Origin: Anaerolineales bacterium
GTDB taxonomy: Bacteria; Chloroflexota; Anaerolineae; Anaerolineales; UBA11579
NCBI GenBank assembly: GCA_026129305.1
Contig: JAHCII010000001.1
Coordinates: 299,909 to 363,908, forward strand
Direction: 5' to 3'
Length of the DNA stretch: 64,000 nucleotides
Notes under the pieces: generated by a model
The model's input: only the letters and a program-made list of their open reading frames with translations
Databases searched by the model: none
Told to the model about the DNA's origin: nothing
In this document: piece by piece, positions 50,200 through 61,201 of the stretch
Layout: the number at the start of each line of letters is the position of its first letter
Position numbering within the stretch: position 1 is the first letter of the stretch
Made by a program: the position numbers and the translations under genes

Positions 50200-50981
50200 C
50201 CCAGCCGGCTCCCGGCAGCGATGCCCAGCCTCCTGAAGAGCCCCAGTCCGTCCAGGTAGAAGTGCGCAACCGCCAGGGCCAGCGGCCCTGGGTGGTGTAT
50301 GCCCTGCTGGCCGTCACGATTTTGGTATTTCTTCTGCAGCTCGGCACCCAAGACCCTCGCTTGGCGATCAACGGCATGGCCTGCGGCAACCTGCCCACCT
50401 GCATTGGCGTAAAGATCAACCAACTCATTTTGGAGGGTCAATGGTGGCGGCTGATTACGCCGATTTTGCTGCATGGCAGCGTGCTGCACTTGGGCTTCAA
50501 TATGTATGCTTTGTATGTCTTGGGGCCTGAGGTCGAACACCACTACGGGCATCTGACCTTCCTGGTCCTGTATCTGCTTAGTGGTTTTTCGGGCGTGGTG
50601 CTCTCCTTCATGTTTACCGTGCAGCCCTCCCTGGGCGCTTCATCGTCCATCTTCGGCATGCTGGCTGCCCATGCCGTCTTCGTCTTCCGCAACCGGAACA
50701 TCTTTGGCGCCCAGGGCCAGGCTGTGATGCGCAGCATCCTCAACGTGGCCCTGATCAATCTGCTGATCAGCCTGACCCCCGGAGTGGATGGATGGGGCCA
50801 CTTGGGCGGGGCCATTGGCGGCGGTTTGTTTGCTGGCCTGGCTGCTCCCTTATATAAAATTGAAAAAGACGAGAACGGCTATTTCCTTGCCAACCAAACC
50901 TCGGCCGGCTATGTCTGGCTGGCAAGTGCAGTGGTGCTGCTGCTGTTCGCCGGGCTGGCCGCGGTGAAACTGCTCGGCTGA
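50196..50981 (+). CDS. Rhomboid-family intramembrane serine protease
   Basis: A 261-residue rhomboid with about seven membrane helices. The catalytic dyad is Ser in SLGASSSIFGMLAAH and His in GWGHLGGAIGGGLF; the oxyanion-side motif HLGFNMYALYVLG is also present. The ~40 N-terminal residues are cytoplasmic. It has a GTG start overlapping the gmk stop, so it belongs to the tmk-gmk unit. The substrate is unknown. Confidence 0.92.
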   Translation: MTQPAPGSDAQPPEEPQSVQVEVRNRQGQRPWVVYALLAVTILVFLLQLGTQDPRLAINGMACGNLPTCIGVKINQLILEGQWWRLITPILLHGSVLHLGFNMYALYVLGPEVEHHYGHLTFLVLYLLSGFSGVVLSFMFTVQPSLGASSSIFGMLAAHAVFVFRNRNIFGAQGQAVMRSILNVALINLLISLTPGVDGWGHLGGAIGGGLFAGLAAPLYKIEKDENGYFLANQTSAGYVWLASAVVLLLFAGLAAVKLLG

Positions 50982-51000
50982 CCCATAGGTTGGGGGCTTG

Positions 51001-51803
51001 ATGCAGCGTCGTTTTGAAACCCTTGAGACCGGAGTACGCCCGGTTGTCTTCCTGGCCATCATCGCCCTGACGACCTGGTGTTTGTCTTGCAGCAGCTCAC
51101 TACTAAGCCCGGTTGGCTTACCGGGCCGGCTTGTGGCTGGCAGCTGGTCTGCCAGCGCAGCGGCCGGGCTGAAGTACGCTTCAAAGCGGCCTATCCCTGC
51201 CAGGACGTTCCCGCCTGCTTGGGTAAAAAGATTAGCCCGCTGATCTCTTTAGGTCAGGTGTGGCGTTTGCTGACCCCGGTTCTCCTGCATACGGACCTTG
51301 AACACCTGACAGCCAATATGTTTGCCCTGTTCTTCTGGGCGCGCCAGGTGGAATCCATTCTGGGCAGACGAAATTTTCTTTTGCTCTATCTGCTTTCAGG
51401 CTTTTCGGGCTTCATTTTTAGCTATCTGTTTGAACCCGCTGCCGCGTTGGGCGCCTCGGGCGCGGTTTTCGGTGTGATGGCCGCCTGGGTGGTCATCATG
51501 TACCGCAACCATTGGGTTTTTGGCTACGCCCAGGCCGTATTGATCGGCAGCTATATGCTTCTCAATTTGTATTCCGGCTTGCAAGACCCTCTGATCGACA
51601 ATTGGGGCCATTTGGGTGGTTTTACCGCTGGACTATTGTTTGCCTGGCAGGTGGCCCCAACCTACCAATTGCGCCATTGGAGCCCGCGTAGCGGCTACCA
51701 GATCGAGACGACTGACAAGGCCGACAAGACCTTCCAAACCAGCCAGGCCCTCTTCTTGGGGCTACTGGCCGTGGCGCTGGTGGCCTGGTGGCTGCAGCGC
51801 TAA
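51001..51803 (+). CDS. Second rhomboid-family protease, frameshifted near the N-terminus
   Basis: The start ATG 51001 gives MQRRFETLETGVRPVVFLAIIALTTW, equivalent to the first membrane helix of the preceding rhomboid. The rest lies in another frame from 51078 (VFVLQQLTTKPG...) to 51803. It includes the loop HLTANMFALFFWA, catalytic Ser ALGASGAVFGVMAAW and His NWGHLGGFTAGLL. One added G at 51077-51078 joins the frames. A GTG at 51078 could start a protein that keeps the catalytic helices. It is a tandem paralogue of the gene just upstream, with an extra Cys-containing loop. Confidence 0.8.
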
Positions 51804-51836
51804 AAAAAGAGCCGTCCACAGGACGGCTCTTTTTTT
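51802..51836. terminator. Bidirectional Rho-independent terminator
   Basis: A 16-bp perfect stem AAAAAAAGAGCCGTCC/GGACGGCTCTTTTTTT with ACA loop between convergent genes. Confidence 0.95.
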
Positions 51837-51852
51837 CATTACTTGGGTTGCC

Positions 51853-54681
51853 TTAGGTTGTGACTTGCTTGCGGCGCAGGTTGCGCAGCAGGAACCACTT
51901 GGTGATCTCAGCCGCAATGGCGGGCACCAGGGCCAGCGGCAGAATGTACACCCAATGTTCCAACCCCATCGAGGTGGTTTCAAAGATGCCCTGCAGGCCA
52001 GGGACATAAACTACAACCAACAGCAGGACGCTGGAGAGCAGCACCGCCCAGTTCATGTTCTTGTTGCTGAACACGCCGCCGTGGAACATGGAGTAATGCT
52101 CCGAACGGGCGGTGTAGGCGCGGGCTAGTTCACAGAAGCCCAGGGTCAGGAAGGCCATTGTCTCGGCGGTCAGGTTGATGCCCTCGCTGACGGGGAAGAG
52201 TTGCAGGCCGGCGATGTAGGCGCTCAGCACTGCGACCGTCTTGACGATGGTCTGGATGATGATGCCCAGGCGCATCTCGCCGTCGATGATCGGCTCATCC
52301 TTGCCGCGTGGCTGGGCTTCCATTACATCCGGGTCGCCCTTCTCGGTGCCCAGCGCCAGCGCCGGGGCGCCGTCAGTCAGCAGGTTCAGCCACAGTAGCT
52401 GGATCGGCGCCAGCGGCGCCGGCAGACCCATCATGATGGCGGTAAAGATGATCATAATCTCCGCCGTATTGCAGGAGAGCAGGAAGAAGACGAACTTGCG
52501 GATGTTGCTGTAGATCACCCGGCCCTGCTCCACCGCCGAGACGATGCTGGCGTAGTTGTCGTCGGTCAGCACCATATCGGCGGTTTCCTTGGCCACATCT
52601 GTGCCGGTGATGCCCATCGCCACGCCGATGTCGGCCTGCTTCAGGGCGGGGGCGTCATTGACACCGTCGCCGGTCATGGCCACCACGTTGCCGTTGGCGC
52701 GCAGGGCGCTGACAATGCGCACTTTGTGCTCCGGCGAGACGCGGGCGAAAACGCTGGTGTGGTGCAGCTCTTGCTGCAGCTGCTCATCGCTCATCTCGTT
52801 CAGTTCTGTGCCCGAGATGACCTGGCTGTTCTCTTCATTCACCAGACCGATCTGCAGCGCGATGGCCCGGGCGGTTTGCGGATAGTCGCCGGTGATCATT
52901 ACCGTGCGGATGCCCGCTTTACGCGCCTTTTGCAGCGCGCTCTGCACTTCAGGTCGCGGTGGGTCGATCATGCCCAGCAGGCCCACAAACACCAAATCCT
53001 TCTCCACGTGTTCAGGTGTCAGTTTGTCGGGCACGTCCTTCACCAGGCGGTAAGCCACAGCGATGACGCGCAGCGCATCCTGTGCCATATGGTCGTTGGC
53101 TTCCAGCACGCGGTTGCGCATATCATCGGTCAGGTCCACGACTTTGTCGTCCATTGTGGCGTATTGCTGGCAGAGGCCCAGCACCACGTCCGGCGCACCC
53201 TTCACGGCCACCACATGCCAGCCTTGTTTCTGGTCATCGGAAGCGAAGGGTGACAGGTCGCTACCGGCCGGTTGGGCCACATGGTGGATGGTGGACATGC
53301 GTTTGCGGGTCGAGTCGAAGGGGATCTCCTGCACCCGCGGGAAGGTGTCTTTTAATTCTTCGTAAGCGGCGTAGGCCTTGGCGGCGGCCACCAGCATGGC
53401 GGCTTCGGTGGGGTCACCGATCACCCGCAGGGTCTGCTGGCTTTCGCTCTCGCCACTGGGTTCCAGGATGGCGTCGTTGTTCAGTGCCGCCAACCACAGG
53501 GCCGTGCCCAAGCCGTCGTTTTTGCTCAGGTCCAGGCGTTTGCCGTCCAAACTGAATTCGCCGCGCGGCACGTAGCCTGTGCCGGAGATGGAGACGCGCC
53601 GGCCGTCCACCCATACGTCGGTGACAGTCATGGCGTTCTGGGTCAGCGTGCCGGTCTTGTCCGAGCCGATCACCGTGGCGGAGCCCAGTGTCTCCACGGA
53701 CGACAGGCGGCGGATAAGCGCATTGCGCTGGATCATCTCGCGCATACCTAATGCCAGGGCGATGGTCACCACTGCCGGCAGGCCTTCCGGCACCGCCGCG
53801 ATGGCCAGGGTCACAGCGACTTCAAACATGTGTAGCGCATCCTGGCCGCGCAGCCAACCGACCAGGAAGACCACGCCGCAGATCACCAGGGCCGCCCAGC
53901 CCAGCCAGCGGCCCAGTTCCTCCAGGCGGCGCTGCAGCGGGGTTTGTTCCTGGTGCACGGCTTGCAGCATCTCGGCGATCAGGCCCACCTGGGTGCGCAT
54001 GCCGGTGCCGATCACAATGCCGCGGCCGCGGCCGTAGGCCACAAGCGTGCCCATAAAGGCGGTGTTGACCCGGTCACCCAGTGATACATCGGCCTGCTCC
54101 AGGCGTGCGGCGGATTTCTCCACCGGCACCGATTCGCCGGTCAGAGCGGCTTCTTCGATCCGCAGATTGACCGACTCCAGCAGGCGCAGGTCAGCCGGGA
54201 TGTAATTGCCCGCCTCGACAAAGACGATGTCGCCGGGGACGACCTCATGCGAAGGGATTGTCAGGCGGCGGCCGTCGCGCAGCACTTGCGCGTCGGGCGA
54301 GGCCAGCTGGCGCAGAGCCGCCAGGGCTTGCTCCGCCCGGCGCTCTTGGATGATGCCGAAGCCGGCGTTCAACACCACGATGGCCAGCACTGCGCTGGCT
54401 TCCACCCACTCGCCCAGCACCATTGAAATGCCGGCTGCGGCGAAGAGCAGGTAAACCACAAAGTTGTTTAATTGCTCCCACAGCATCGTCAAAAACCCCT
54501 TGGGTGGGGCTTCCTCCAGGCGGTTGGGACCATATTTTTGCAGACGTTGTTGCGCCTCGGCTTCACTTAAGCCGCGCTCACCAGAGCTGCCCAGTTTTTC
54601 GGCAACTTCTTGGCGGCCCAGTTGGTGCCAAGGCTGATCAATTTGTGCTTCTCGGTTAATAGGTAAAGGCGTACGTGCCAC
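51853..54681 (-). CDS. P-type cation-transporting ATPase (Ca2+/PMR1-like)
   Basis: A 942-residue P2A-type ATPase. In order: actuator LTGESVPVEKS, M4 ion-binding AAVPEGLPAVVTIALALG, phosphorylation DKTGTLTQNAMTV, nucleotide domain VKGAPDVVLGLC, hinge TGDGVNDAPALKQADIGVAMG, and a C-terminal cation-ATPase domain with four helices. PEGL in M4 and NLLTDGAPALALG in M6 suit Ca2+ (or Mn2+) transport. A 120-nt structured leader precedes it. It ends at the strong shared terminator. Confidence 0.94.
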   Translation of the reverse strand: MARTPLPINREAQIDQPWHQLGRQEVAEKLGSSGERGLSEAEAQQRLQKYGPNRLEEAPPKGFLTMLWEQLNNFVVYLLFAAAGISMVLGEWVEASAVLAIVVLNAGFGIIQERRAEQALAALRQLASPDAQVLRDGRRLTIPSHEVVPGDIVFVEAGNYIPADLRLLESVNLRIEEAALTGESVPVEKSAARLEQADVSLGDRVNTAFMGTLVAYGRGRGIVIGTGMRTQVGLIAEMLQAVHQEQTPLQRRLEELGRWLGWAALVICGVVFLVGWLRGQDALHMFEVAVTLAIAAVPEGLPAVVTIALALGMREMIQRNALIRRLSSVETLGSATVIGSDKTGTLTQNAMTVTDVWVDGRRVSISGTGYVPRGEFSLDGKRLDLSKNDGLGTALWLAALNNDAILEPSGESESQQTLRVIGDPTEAAMLVAAAKAYAAYEELKDTFPRVQEIPFDSTRKRMSTIHHVAQPAGSDLSPFASDDQKQGWHVVAVKGAPDVVLGLCQQYATMDDKVVDLTDDMRNRVLEANDHMAQDALRVIAVAYRLVKDVPDKLTPEHVEKDLVFVGLLGMIDPPRPEVQSALQKARKAGIRTVMITGDYPQTARAIALQIGLVNEENSQVISGTELNEMSDEQLQQELHHTSVFARVSPEHKVRIVSALRANGNVVAMTGDGVNDAPALKQADIGVAMGITGTDVAKETADMVLTDDNYASIVSAVEQGRVIYSNIRKFVFFLLSCNTAEIMIIFTAIMMGLPAPLAPIQLLWLNLLTDGAPALALGTEKGDPDVMEAQPRGKDEPIIDGEMRLGIIIQTIVKTVAVLSAYIAGLQLFPVSEGINLTAETMAFLTLGFCELARAYTARSEHYSMFHGGVFSNKNMNWAVLLSSVLLLVVVYVPGLQGIFETTSMGLEHWVYILPLALVPAIAAEITKWFLLRNLRRKQVTT

Positions 54682-54905
54682 TAGCGTCCTCCTTCAGGGA
54701 CAACTTGCGGAATGTATGAATGATATTAAGCAGGCTTTTGGTCTGGGCTTGCGCCCCGAGGGAAATTGCGGCACAGCACGCCGCATCCAACTGCATAGAC
54801 AAAAGTGATTATAACAAAATCCGCTTCGGTTTGTGTGAAAAATCACCGGAAGAAAGCTGCTTGGCAGGGCTAGTATAATTCCGGCAAAAAGCTGTGGAGA
54901 TATGC
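54682..54905. promoter_or_regulatory. Divergent promoter region of the P-ATPase and icd
   Basis: Minus strand: extended TGTTATAAT (-10 at 54808-54813) and a ~120-nt leader with GCGGC/GCCGC (54768-54784) and GGGC-GCAA-GCCC (54745-54756, a GNRA loop), ending in AAGGAGG. Plus strand: TATAAT at 54874-54879 for icd and GGAG 6 nt before its ATG. No small ORF is convincing. Confidence 0.5.
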
Positions 54906-56201
<1,296 letters not shown>

Positions 56202-56211
56202 CCCATATCGC

Positions 56212-56345
56212 GTAGGGCGCAGCCTGCCCTGAGCGAAGCGAAGGGATCTTGCACCCCTACCGCAGCCAGCCTCGTCATTGCGAGGAGCACGCCCAGCCGA
56301 AGGCTGGGTAGCGGACGAAGCAATCTCGGTGCTCTATGACGGAAG
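56212..56345. repeat. Dispersed intergenic repeats
   Basis: GTAGGGCGCAGCC..., CCCTGAGCGAAGCGAAGGG and CGTCATTGCGAGGAGC ... GACGAAGCAATCTC in series. The last is a widespread bacterial intergenic repeat type. Related fragments are at 16820-16982 and 19291-19437. Confidence 0.6.
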
Positions 56346-56354
56346 GTATGGCCA

Positions 56355-56957
56355 ATGGACAACAACCCCACCATCCTCCCGGCCAATCAGGCCTCTTGGA
56401 ATGACCTGCTGGCGGTCCTCGGCCCGGCGCGCTGCCACGGCAATCCCTGCTACTGCCAGCGCTTCAAGATCTATGGGCGCGACTGGCGCGCAGTCAGCGA
56501 CCAGCAGCGCGCTGAACGCCTGCGCGCCCAGACCAAGTGTGGCGACCCGGCCGCGTCGCAGACCAGCGGCTTGGTGGCCTGGCTGGATGGCGAAGCGGTG
56601 GGTTGGTGCGCAGTGGAGCCGCGCGAGGCTTACACTGAACTGATGCGCAGGAATTGGATCTGGGCCGGCCGCGAAGAAGACGAAGCGGATGAACGTGTCT
56701 GGGCGGTGACCTGCTTCATCATCCGCAACGGTTACCGCCGCCGCGGGTTGACCTATGCCCTGGCGCTGGCGGCAGTGAACTTCGCCCGACAGCGCGGCGC
56801 CCGCGCCCTGGAAGCCTATTCGATGATCACCCATCCCGGCAAAACCATCACCTGGGGCGAACTGCATGTGGGTAGCTACAACATCTTTGAAGAAGCCGGC
56901 TTCAAGAAGGTCAGCCAACCCAGCAAACGGCGCATCATTATGCGCATCGATTTTTAG
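56355..56957 (+). CDS. GNAT-family acetyltransferase
   Basis: A 200-residue N-acetyltransferase with CYCQRF near the start, VWAVTCFIIRNGYRRRGLTYALALAAVNFA (acetyl-CoA loop R-R-R-G) and a C-terminal GSYNIFEEAGFKKV. It is a paralogue of 36984-37541. It lies between icd and sdh, set off by repeats. The substrate is unknown. Confidence 0.88.
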   Translation: MDNNPTILPANQASWNDLLAVLGPARCHGNPCYCQRFKIYGRDWRAVSDQQRAERLRAQTKCGDPAASQTSGLVAWLDGEAVGWCAVEPREAYTELMRRNWIWAGREEDEADERVWAVTCFIIRNGYRRRGLTYALALAAVNFARQRGARALEAYSMITHPGKTITWGELHVGSYNIFEEAGFKKVSQPSKRRIIMRIDF

Positions 56958-57020
56958 GCCTCGCACGACCGTGCGCCCCTAACAGCTGAATGCTGGGCCG
57001 CTGAAAGCTTTGGACACCGG

Positions 57021-57029
57021 TGCTATAAT
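57021..57029 (+). promoter_or_regulatory. Extended -10 promoter of sdhCDAB
   Basis: TGCTATAAT, a perfect TATAAT with the TGn extension, 54 bp before the sdhC start. No good -35 is seen. Confidence 0.6.
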
Positions 57030-57082
57030 TCACATACTGGCTTTCTAAACCATAGCTTTCCACAACTTTGCAGGAGGCCTTC

Positions 57083-57532
57083 TTGGCTAGTTCCGTTTCA
57101 CCCATCAAAACCACCGCTGCTGGATATGTGGGCTATCAGGGTAGGGAAGGGCATTACGCTTTCCTGCTCCATCGCCTGACCGGGTTGGGCACTTTGCTCT
57201 TCCTGCTGATCCATATTCTCGACACCTCCACCGTCTACTTCTTCCCCGCGCTGTACGAGCATGCCATTGCGCTCTACCGCAGCACACCCTTCATGTTGGG
57301 CGAGATCGGCTTGGTCTTCGCCGTGGTCTACCACGGCGTTAACGGCCTGCGCATTGCCGTCACCGACCTGTGGATGCCCAAACGTTGGGCTATTCAGACG
57401 CAGCGCAAGGCGGTCTGGACCACCCTGGTGATCAGCGTCATCCTCTGGGCGCCCGCCGCGCTGTGGATGCTTTACAACATGCTGCTGCACAACCACGGCA
57501 TCAACATCCTGCCCTTCATCGGAACGCACTAA
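57083..57532 (+). CDS. sdhC: Succinate dehydrogenase cytochrome b subunit
   Basis: A 149-residue membrane anchor of complex II with three helices. The family signature HRLTGLGTLLFLLIHILD carries a probable heme-ligand His, and FAVVYHGVNGLRIAVTDLW another. The start is taken as TTG 57083 because AGGAGG lies 5 nt upstream; a TTG at 57068 is in frame but precedes the ribosome site. First gene of sdhCDAB. Confidence 0.92.
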   Translation: MASSVSPIKTTAAGYVGYQGREGHYAFLLHRLTGLGTLLFLLIHILDTSTVYFFPALYEHAIALYRSTPFMLGEIGLVFAVVYHGVNGLRIAVTDLWMPKRWAIQTQRKAVWTTLVISVILWAPAALWMLYNMLLHNHGINILPFIGTH

Positions 57533-57535
57533 GCC

Positions 57536-57916
57536 ATGACTACACAAGCCAAAGTTAAACCCAGTTTCGAGGCGATTGCCTGGCGCGCCATGCGCTACAG
57601 CGGCATTCTGCTGATCCCCCTGGCCTGGTTCCATGTCTATTTGCAAGATGTGATTGTTGGCGTGCACGCCATCGATATTGACTACGTGGCCCTGCGCCTG
57701 GATATGGTTGCCTGGGTGGTCTACGACATGGCCTTGTTGGCTTTTGCCTTCGCCCACGGCATGTATGGCCTGCGCCAGGTCAGCTTTGAATTTATTCACG
57801 GAGAGCGCGCCCGCCGCAACGTCAGCCTGCTCATTCTGGGCCTGTGGCTGGTTGTCAGCCTGATTGGCGCCGTCGCTTTGATCGGCGGGGCCCGGCCGGA
57901 ACTGATCTCCCACTAA
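57536..57916 (+). CDS. sdhD: Succinate dehydrogenase membrane anchor subunit
   Basis: A 126-residue anchor with three helices (about 20-40, 60-82, 95-118). HVYLQDVIVG and FAHGMYGLRQVSFEFI hold candidate heme or quinone His residues. It starts 3 bp after sdhC and is followed by sdhA after 18 bp. Identification rests on position as well as on sequence. Confidence 0.88.
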   Translation: MTTQAKVKPSFEAIAWRAMRYSGILLIPLAWFHVYLQDVIVGVHAIDIDYVALRLDMVAWVVYDMALLAFAFAHGMYGLRQVSFEFIHGERARRNVSLLILGLWLVVSLIGAVALIGGARPELISH

Positions 57917-57934
57917 GGAACTCAAGGAACCCTC

Positions 57935-59728
57935 ATGGTGCAACATCATCAACATGAAGTAGTCATCGTGGGCGCCGGCGGCGCCGGCCTGATGGCCGCC
58001 CTGTACGCCTCACGCGGCGCCGACACCGCCGTGCTCAGCAAGCTCTACCCCACCCGTTCGCACACTGGCGCGGCTCAGGGCGGCATTGGCGCTGCACTGG
58101 GCAACCTGGAAGAGGACCACGCCGACTGGCACACCTTCGACACCGTCAAAGGCAGTGACTACCTCGGCGACCAGGATGCCATCGAATACATGTGCCAGCA
58201 GGCCGTGCCCGTGGTCTACGAACTGGAGCATATGGGCCTGCCCTTCTCCCGCAACCCGGACGGCACCATCGCCCAGCGTCGCTTTGGCGGGCACACCAAC
58301 AATGAAACCAAGAAACCGGTGCAGCGCGCCTGCTATGCCGCAGACCGCACGGGCCACATGATCTTGCAGACCCTTTACCAGCAGTGCATCAAGAACAAAG
58401 TGCACTTTTATGATGAATTCCACGTACTCGACCTGTTGATGCGCGATGGCGTGGTCAACGGCGTGGTCGCCGTGGAGCTCGCCACCGGCGACCTGCACGT
58501 CTTCCACGCCAAGTCGGTGGTCTTCGCCACCGGCGGCCACGGCCGCGTCTGGGAGGTCACCTCCAACGCCTACGCCTACACCGGCGACGGCGTGGCGATT
58601 GCCATGCGCCGCGGCCTGCCCGCCCAGGACATGGAATTCTTCCAGTTCCACCCCACCGGCATTTTCAAAATGGGCATCCTGATCACCGAAGGTGTGCGCG
58701 GTGAGGGCGGCATCCTGATCAACCACCAGGGTGAGCGCTTCATGGAGCGCTACGCTCCGACAGTCAAAGACCTGGCCTCACGTGACGTGGTCAGCCGCTC
58801 GATCTACCTCGAAGTCAAAGAAGGTCGCGGCATCAACGGTGGCCGCTATGTCTACTTGGACATGCGCCCAGAGACGGTCAACAAATATCTGGCGCTGGAC
58901 GGCCGCACTGGGTCGGATGGCAAGCCGCTGGTGGTCACTGGCGACCAGCTGCTGGCCAAAGTGCCGGACATTGTTGACTTTGCCCGCACCTACCTGGGCG
59001 TCGACCCGATCAAAGAGCCCATGCCCATCCAACCCACTGCGCACTACGCCATGGGCGGTATTCCCACCAACTACTACACCCAGGTGCTGGCAGACGCTCA
59101 GGGCACCGTTGTCCCCGGCTTCTTCGCCGCCGGCGAAGTTGCCTGCGTCTCCGTGCACGGCGCCAACCGCTTGGGCACCAACTCCCTGCTGGACCTGGTG
59201 GTCTTTGGCAAAGAAGCCGGCAAGCAAGCCGCCGAATACGCCAAGGGCGCTGATTACAAGCCGCTGGAGGACGACCCGACTGCCTTCACCCGCCAGCAGC
59301 TCGACCGCATCCTCTCCAACCAGGGTGGCGAAAAGATCGTCACGCTGGGCGAAGAAATGAAGATGAAGATGATGGACGACGTGGGTGTGTTCCGTACCGC
59401 CGAAGGCATGCAAAGCGCCGCCGAGAAAATGCGTGAGCTGCGCGGCCGCTACCCCAATATCAGCGTGGACGACCACGGCCGCCGCTTCAACACCGATCTG
59501 CTCAACGCTTGGGAATTGGGCTGCCTGCTGGATGTTGCCCTGGTCACTGCCGTCTCCGCCGAAGCCCGGCCGGAAAGCCGCGGCGCCCATTCCCGCGAAG
59601 ACTTCCCCAAACGCGACGATGTCGACTGGCTGAAGCACACCCTGGCCTGGCTGGACGGCGACCAAGTCAAACTGGACTACAAGCCGGTGACGATCACCAA
59701 GCACCAACCCATGGAACGCGTGTATTAA
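57935..59728 (+). CDS. sdhA: Succinate dehydrogenase flavoprotein subunit
   Basis: A 597-residue subunit that oxidises succinate with covalently bound FAD. FAD-binding [18 protein letters not shown] is followed by the flavinylation site [16 protein letters not shown] (His). Active-site segments include [25 protein letters not shown], and [18 protein letters not shown]. Third gene of sdhCDAB. Confidence 0.98.
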   Translation: MVQHHQHEVVIVGAGGAGLMAALYASRGADTAVLSKLYPTRSHTGAAQGGIGAALGNLEEDHADWHTFDTVKGSDYLGDQDAIEYMCQQAVPVVYELEHMGLPFSRNPDGTIAQRRFGGHTNNETKKPVQRACYAADRTGHMILQTLYQQCIKNKVHFYDEFHVLDLLMRDGVVNGVVAVELATGDLHVFHAKSVVFATGGHGRVWEVTSNAYAYTGDGVAIAMRRGLPAQDMEFFQFHPTGIFKMGILITEGVRGEGGILINHQGERFMERYAPTVKDLASRDVVSRSIYLEVKEGRGINGGRYVYLDMRPETVNKYLALDGRTGSDGKPLVVTGDQLLAKVPDIVDFARTYLGVDPIKEPMPIQPTAHYAMGGIPTNYYTQVLADAQGTVVPGFFAAGEVACVSVHGANRLGTNSLLDLVVFGKEAGKQAAEYAKGADYKPLEDDPTAFTRQQLDRILSNQGGEKIVTLGEEMKMKMMDDVGVFRTAEGMQSAAEKMRELRGRYPNISVDDHGRRFNTDLLNAWELGCLLDVALVTAVSAEARPESRGAHSREDFPKRDDVDWLKHTLAWLDGDQVKLDYKPVTITKHQPMERVY

Positions 59729-59737
59729 GGAGCCGCC

Positions 59738-60433
59738 ATGCTGGTTTATCTCAAAATCTATCGCTACAACCCGGAGGCCGGGCGCAATGTCCCCTCCTAC
59801 GATACCTACAACATAGAGGCTGAACCGACTGACCGCGTGCTCGACCTGCTGGAAGAGGTCAAAGGCCACATCGACGGTACCCTGTCCTATCGGCGTTCCT
59901 GCGCCCACGGCGTCTGCGGCTCCGATGCCATGCGCATTAATGGCCGCAACATGCTGGCCTGCAAGGTGCTGGTCAAGGACGTAGGCAGCGAGATCACCGT
60001 GGAGCCGATCTTGGGTTTGCCGGTGCTCAAAGACATGATCGTGGACATGGAGCCGTTCTTTGACAGCTACAAGGCGGTCATGCCCTTCTTGGTCAACGAC
60101 GATATCCCGGCCGACGGCAAAGAGCGCCTGCAAAGCCCCGAGCAGCGCGAGCGTTTTGACGACACTACCAAGTGCATCATGTGCGCCGCCTGCACCACCT
60201 CCTGCCCGGTCTTCTGGGCGGATGACCAGTATGTTGGCCCGGCGGCCGTGGTGGCGGCGCACCGCTTTATCTTCGACAGCCGCGACCAAGCCGGCGACGA
60301 CCGCCTCAAGATCCTTTCGGATCACGGCGGCGTCTTCCGCTGCCGCACGGCCTTCAACTGCACCGAGGCCTGCCCGCGCGAGATCCACGTCACTCAGGCC
60401 ATCGCCGAGGTCAAGCAGGCCATCACCAGCTAA
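59738..60433 (+). CDS. sdhB: Succinate dehydrogenase iron-sulfur subunit
   Basis: A 231-residue electron-transfer subunit. [2Fe-2S] ligands lie in SCAHGVCGSDAMRINGRNMLAC, [4Fe-4S] in CIMCAACTTSCP and [3Fe-4S]/[4Fe-4S] in CRTAFNCTEACPREI. It starts 9 bp after sdhA. Last gene of the operon, linking FAD to the quinone site in SdhCD. Confidence 0.98.
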   Translation: MLVYLKIYRYNPEAGRNVPSYDTYNIEAEPTDRVLDLLEEVKGHIDGTLSYRRSCAHGVCGSDAMRINGRNMLACKVLVKDVGSEITVEPILGLPVLKDMIVDMEPFFDSYKAVMPFLVNDDIPADGKERLQSPEQRERFDDTTKCIMCAACTTSCPVFWADDQYVGPAAVVAAHRFIFDSRDQAGDDRLKILSDHGGVFRCRTAFNCTEACPREIHVTQAIAEVKQAITS

Positions 60434-60474
60434 CCTGTAACAGGTCGGTTTCCAGCAGCGTTTTATTGGAAACC

Positions 60475-61143
60475 ATGAAATATTGCTGGTTGTTGCTCAT
60501 CCTCTTGTTGCTGGTGGCCTGCACAGGGGTCTCCGCGGAGGCACAGGCCACCACGATGGCGATGGCCGTTGAATTGACCTTGCAGGCCGCCCATCGCGAG
60601 ACGCTTACGGCTCAGCCGACCGAGGCACTGGTCGTGACCACTGAGGCAGCGGAAACCGCCAGTAGCACTCCGGAACCCACCGCAACCAACCTGCCCACAG
60701 CTACCTACACGGTGACTCCTTACCCAATCCCCGACTGGCCGTTGCTGCGCCATGGGGACAGTGGGCCAGAGGTCTTTGCCATTCAGCATCTGTTGCGCTT
60801 CCATGGATATGATGTCACTGTGGATGGCCAGTTTGGCCCACAGACTCGTGTGCGCGTGATCGCTTTCCAAAACGCCAAGAACCTGGGCGCCGATGGCATC
60901 GTCGGTCCGCAAACCTGGCAAGCCCTGATCCAGGGCGCCAGCTCGGACCAGGGCGATACGGGCCAGGCGGTGCGCGCCTTGCAGCGGCTGCTCAACAAAT
61001 TCGGCTACAACCTGAATGTCGATGCGGCCTTTGGCCCCGCCACTCGCAGCGCCCTGGTATCTTTCCAAAGCAGTTATGGCCTCACCGCTGATGGCGTGGC
61101 TGGCCCCGATACTTGGAAAGCGCTGGTGGCCATCGTGCCCTAG
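60475..61143 (+). CDS. Lipoprotein with two peptidoglycan-binding domains
   Basis: A 222-residue surface lipoprotein. The signal peptide ends in LLLVAC. A Thr/Ala/Pro-rich linker (about 25-85) leads to two PG_binding_1 repeats: GDSGPEVFAIQHLLRFHGYDV...DGIVGPQTWQALI and GDTGQAVRALQRLLNKFGYNL...DGVAGPDTWKALV. It has no catalytic domain, so it probably anchors to or monitors the cell wall. It is 41 bp after sdhB and is followed by a terminator. Confidence 0.9.
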   Translation: MKYCWLLLILLLLVACTGVSAEAQATTMAMAVELTLQAAHRETLTAQPTEALVVTTEAAETASSTPEPTATNLPTATYTVTPYPIPDWPLLRHGDSGPEVFAIQHLLRFHGYDVTVDGQFGPQTRVRVIAFQNAKNLGADGIVGPQTWQALIQGASSDQGDTGQAVRALQRLLNKFGYNLNVDAAFGPATRSALVSFQSSYGLTADGVAGPDTWKALVAIVP

Positions 61144-61159
61144 GTGCATTAGTTAACCG

Positions 61160-61193
61160 AAACAGCCGGCCTAAACTAGGGCGGCTGTTTTTG
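61160..61193 (+). terminator. Rho-independent terminator
   Basis: AAACAGCCG/CGGCTGTTT (61160-61168 with 61182-61190) with inner CCT/AGG, then TTTTTG. Confidence 0.8.
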
Positions 61194-61201
61194 CCTGATA
61201 A

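Noticed and set aside
54682..54813. yybP-ykoY (Mn) or M-box (Mg) riboswitch before the P-ATPase
   Set aside because: Hairpins exist but the conserved junction sequences of those classes are not seen.
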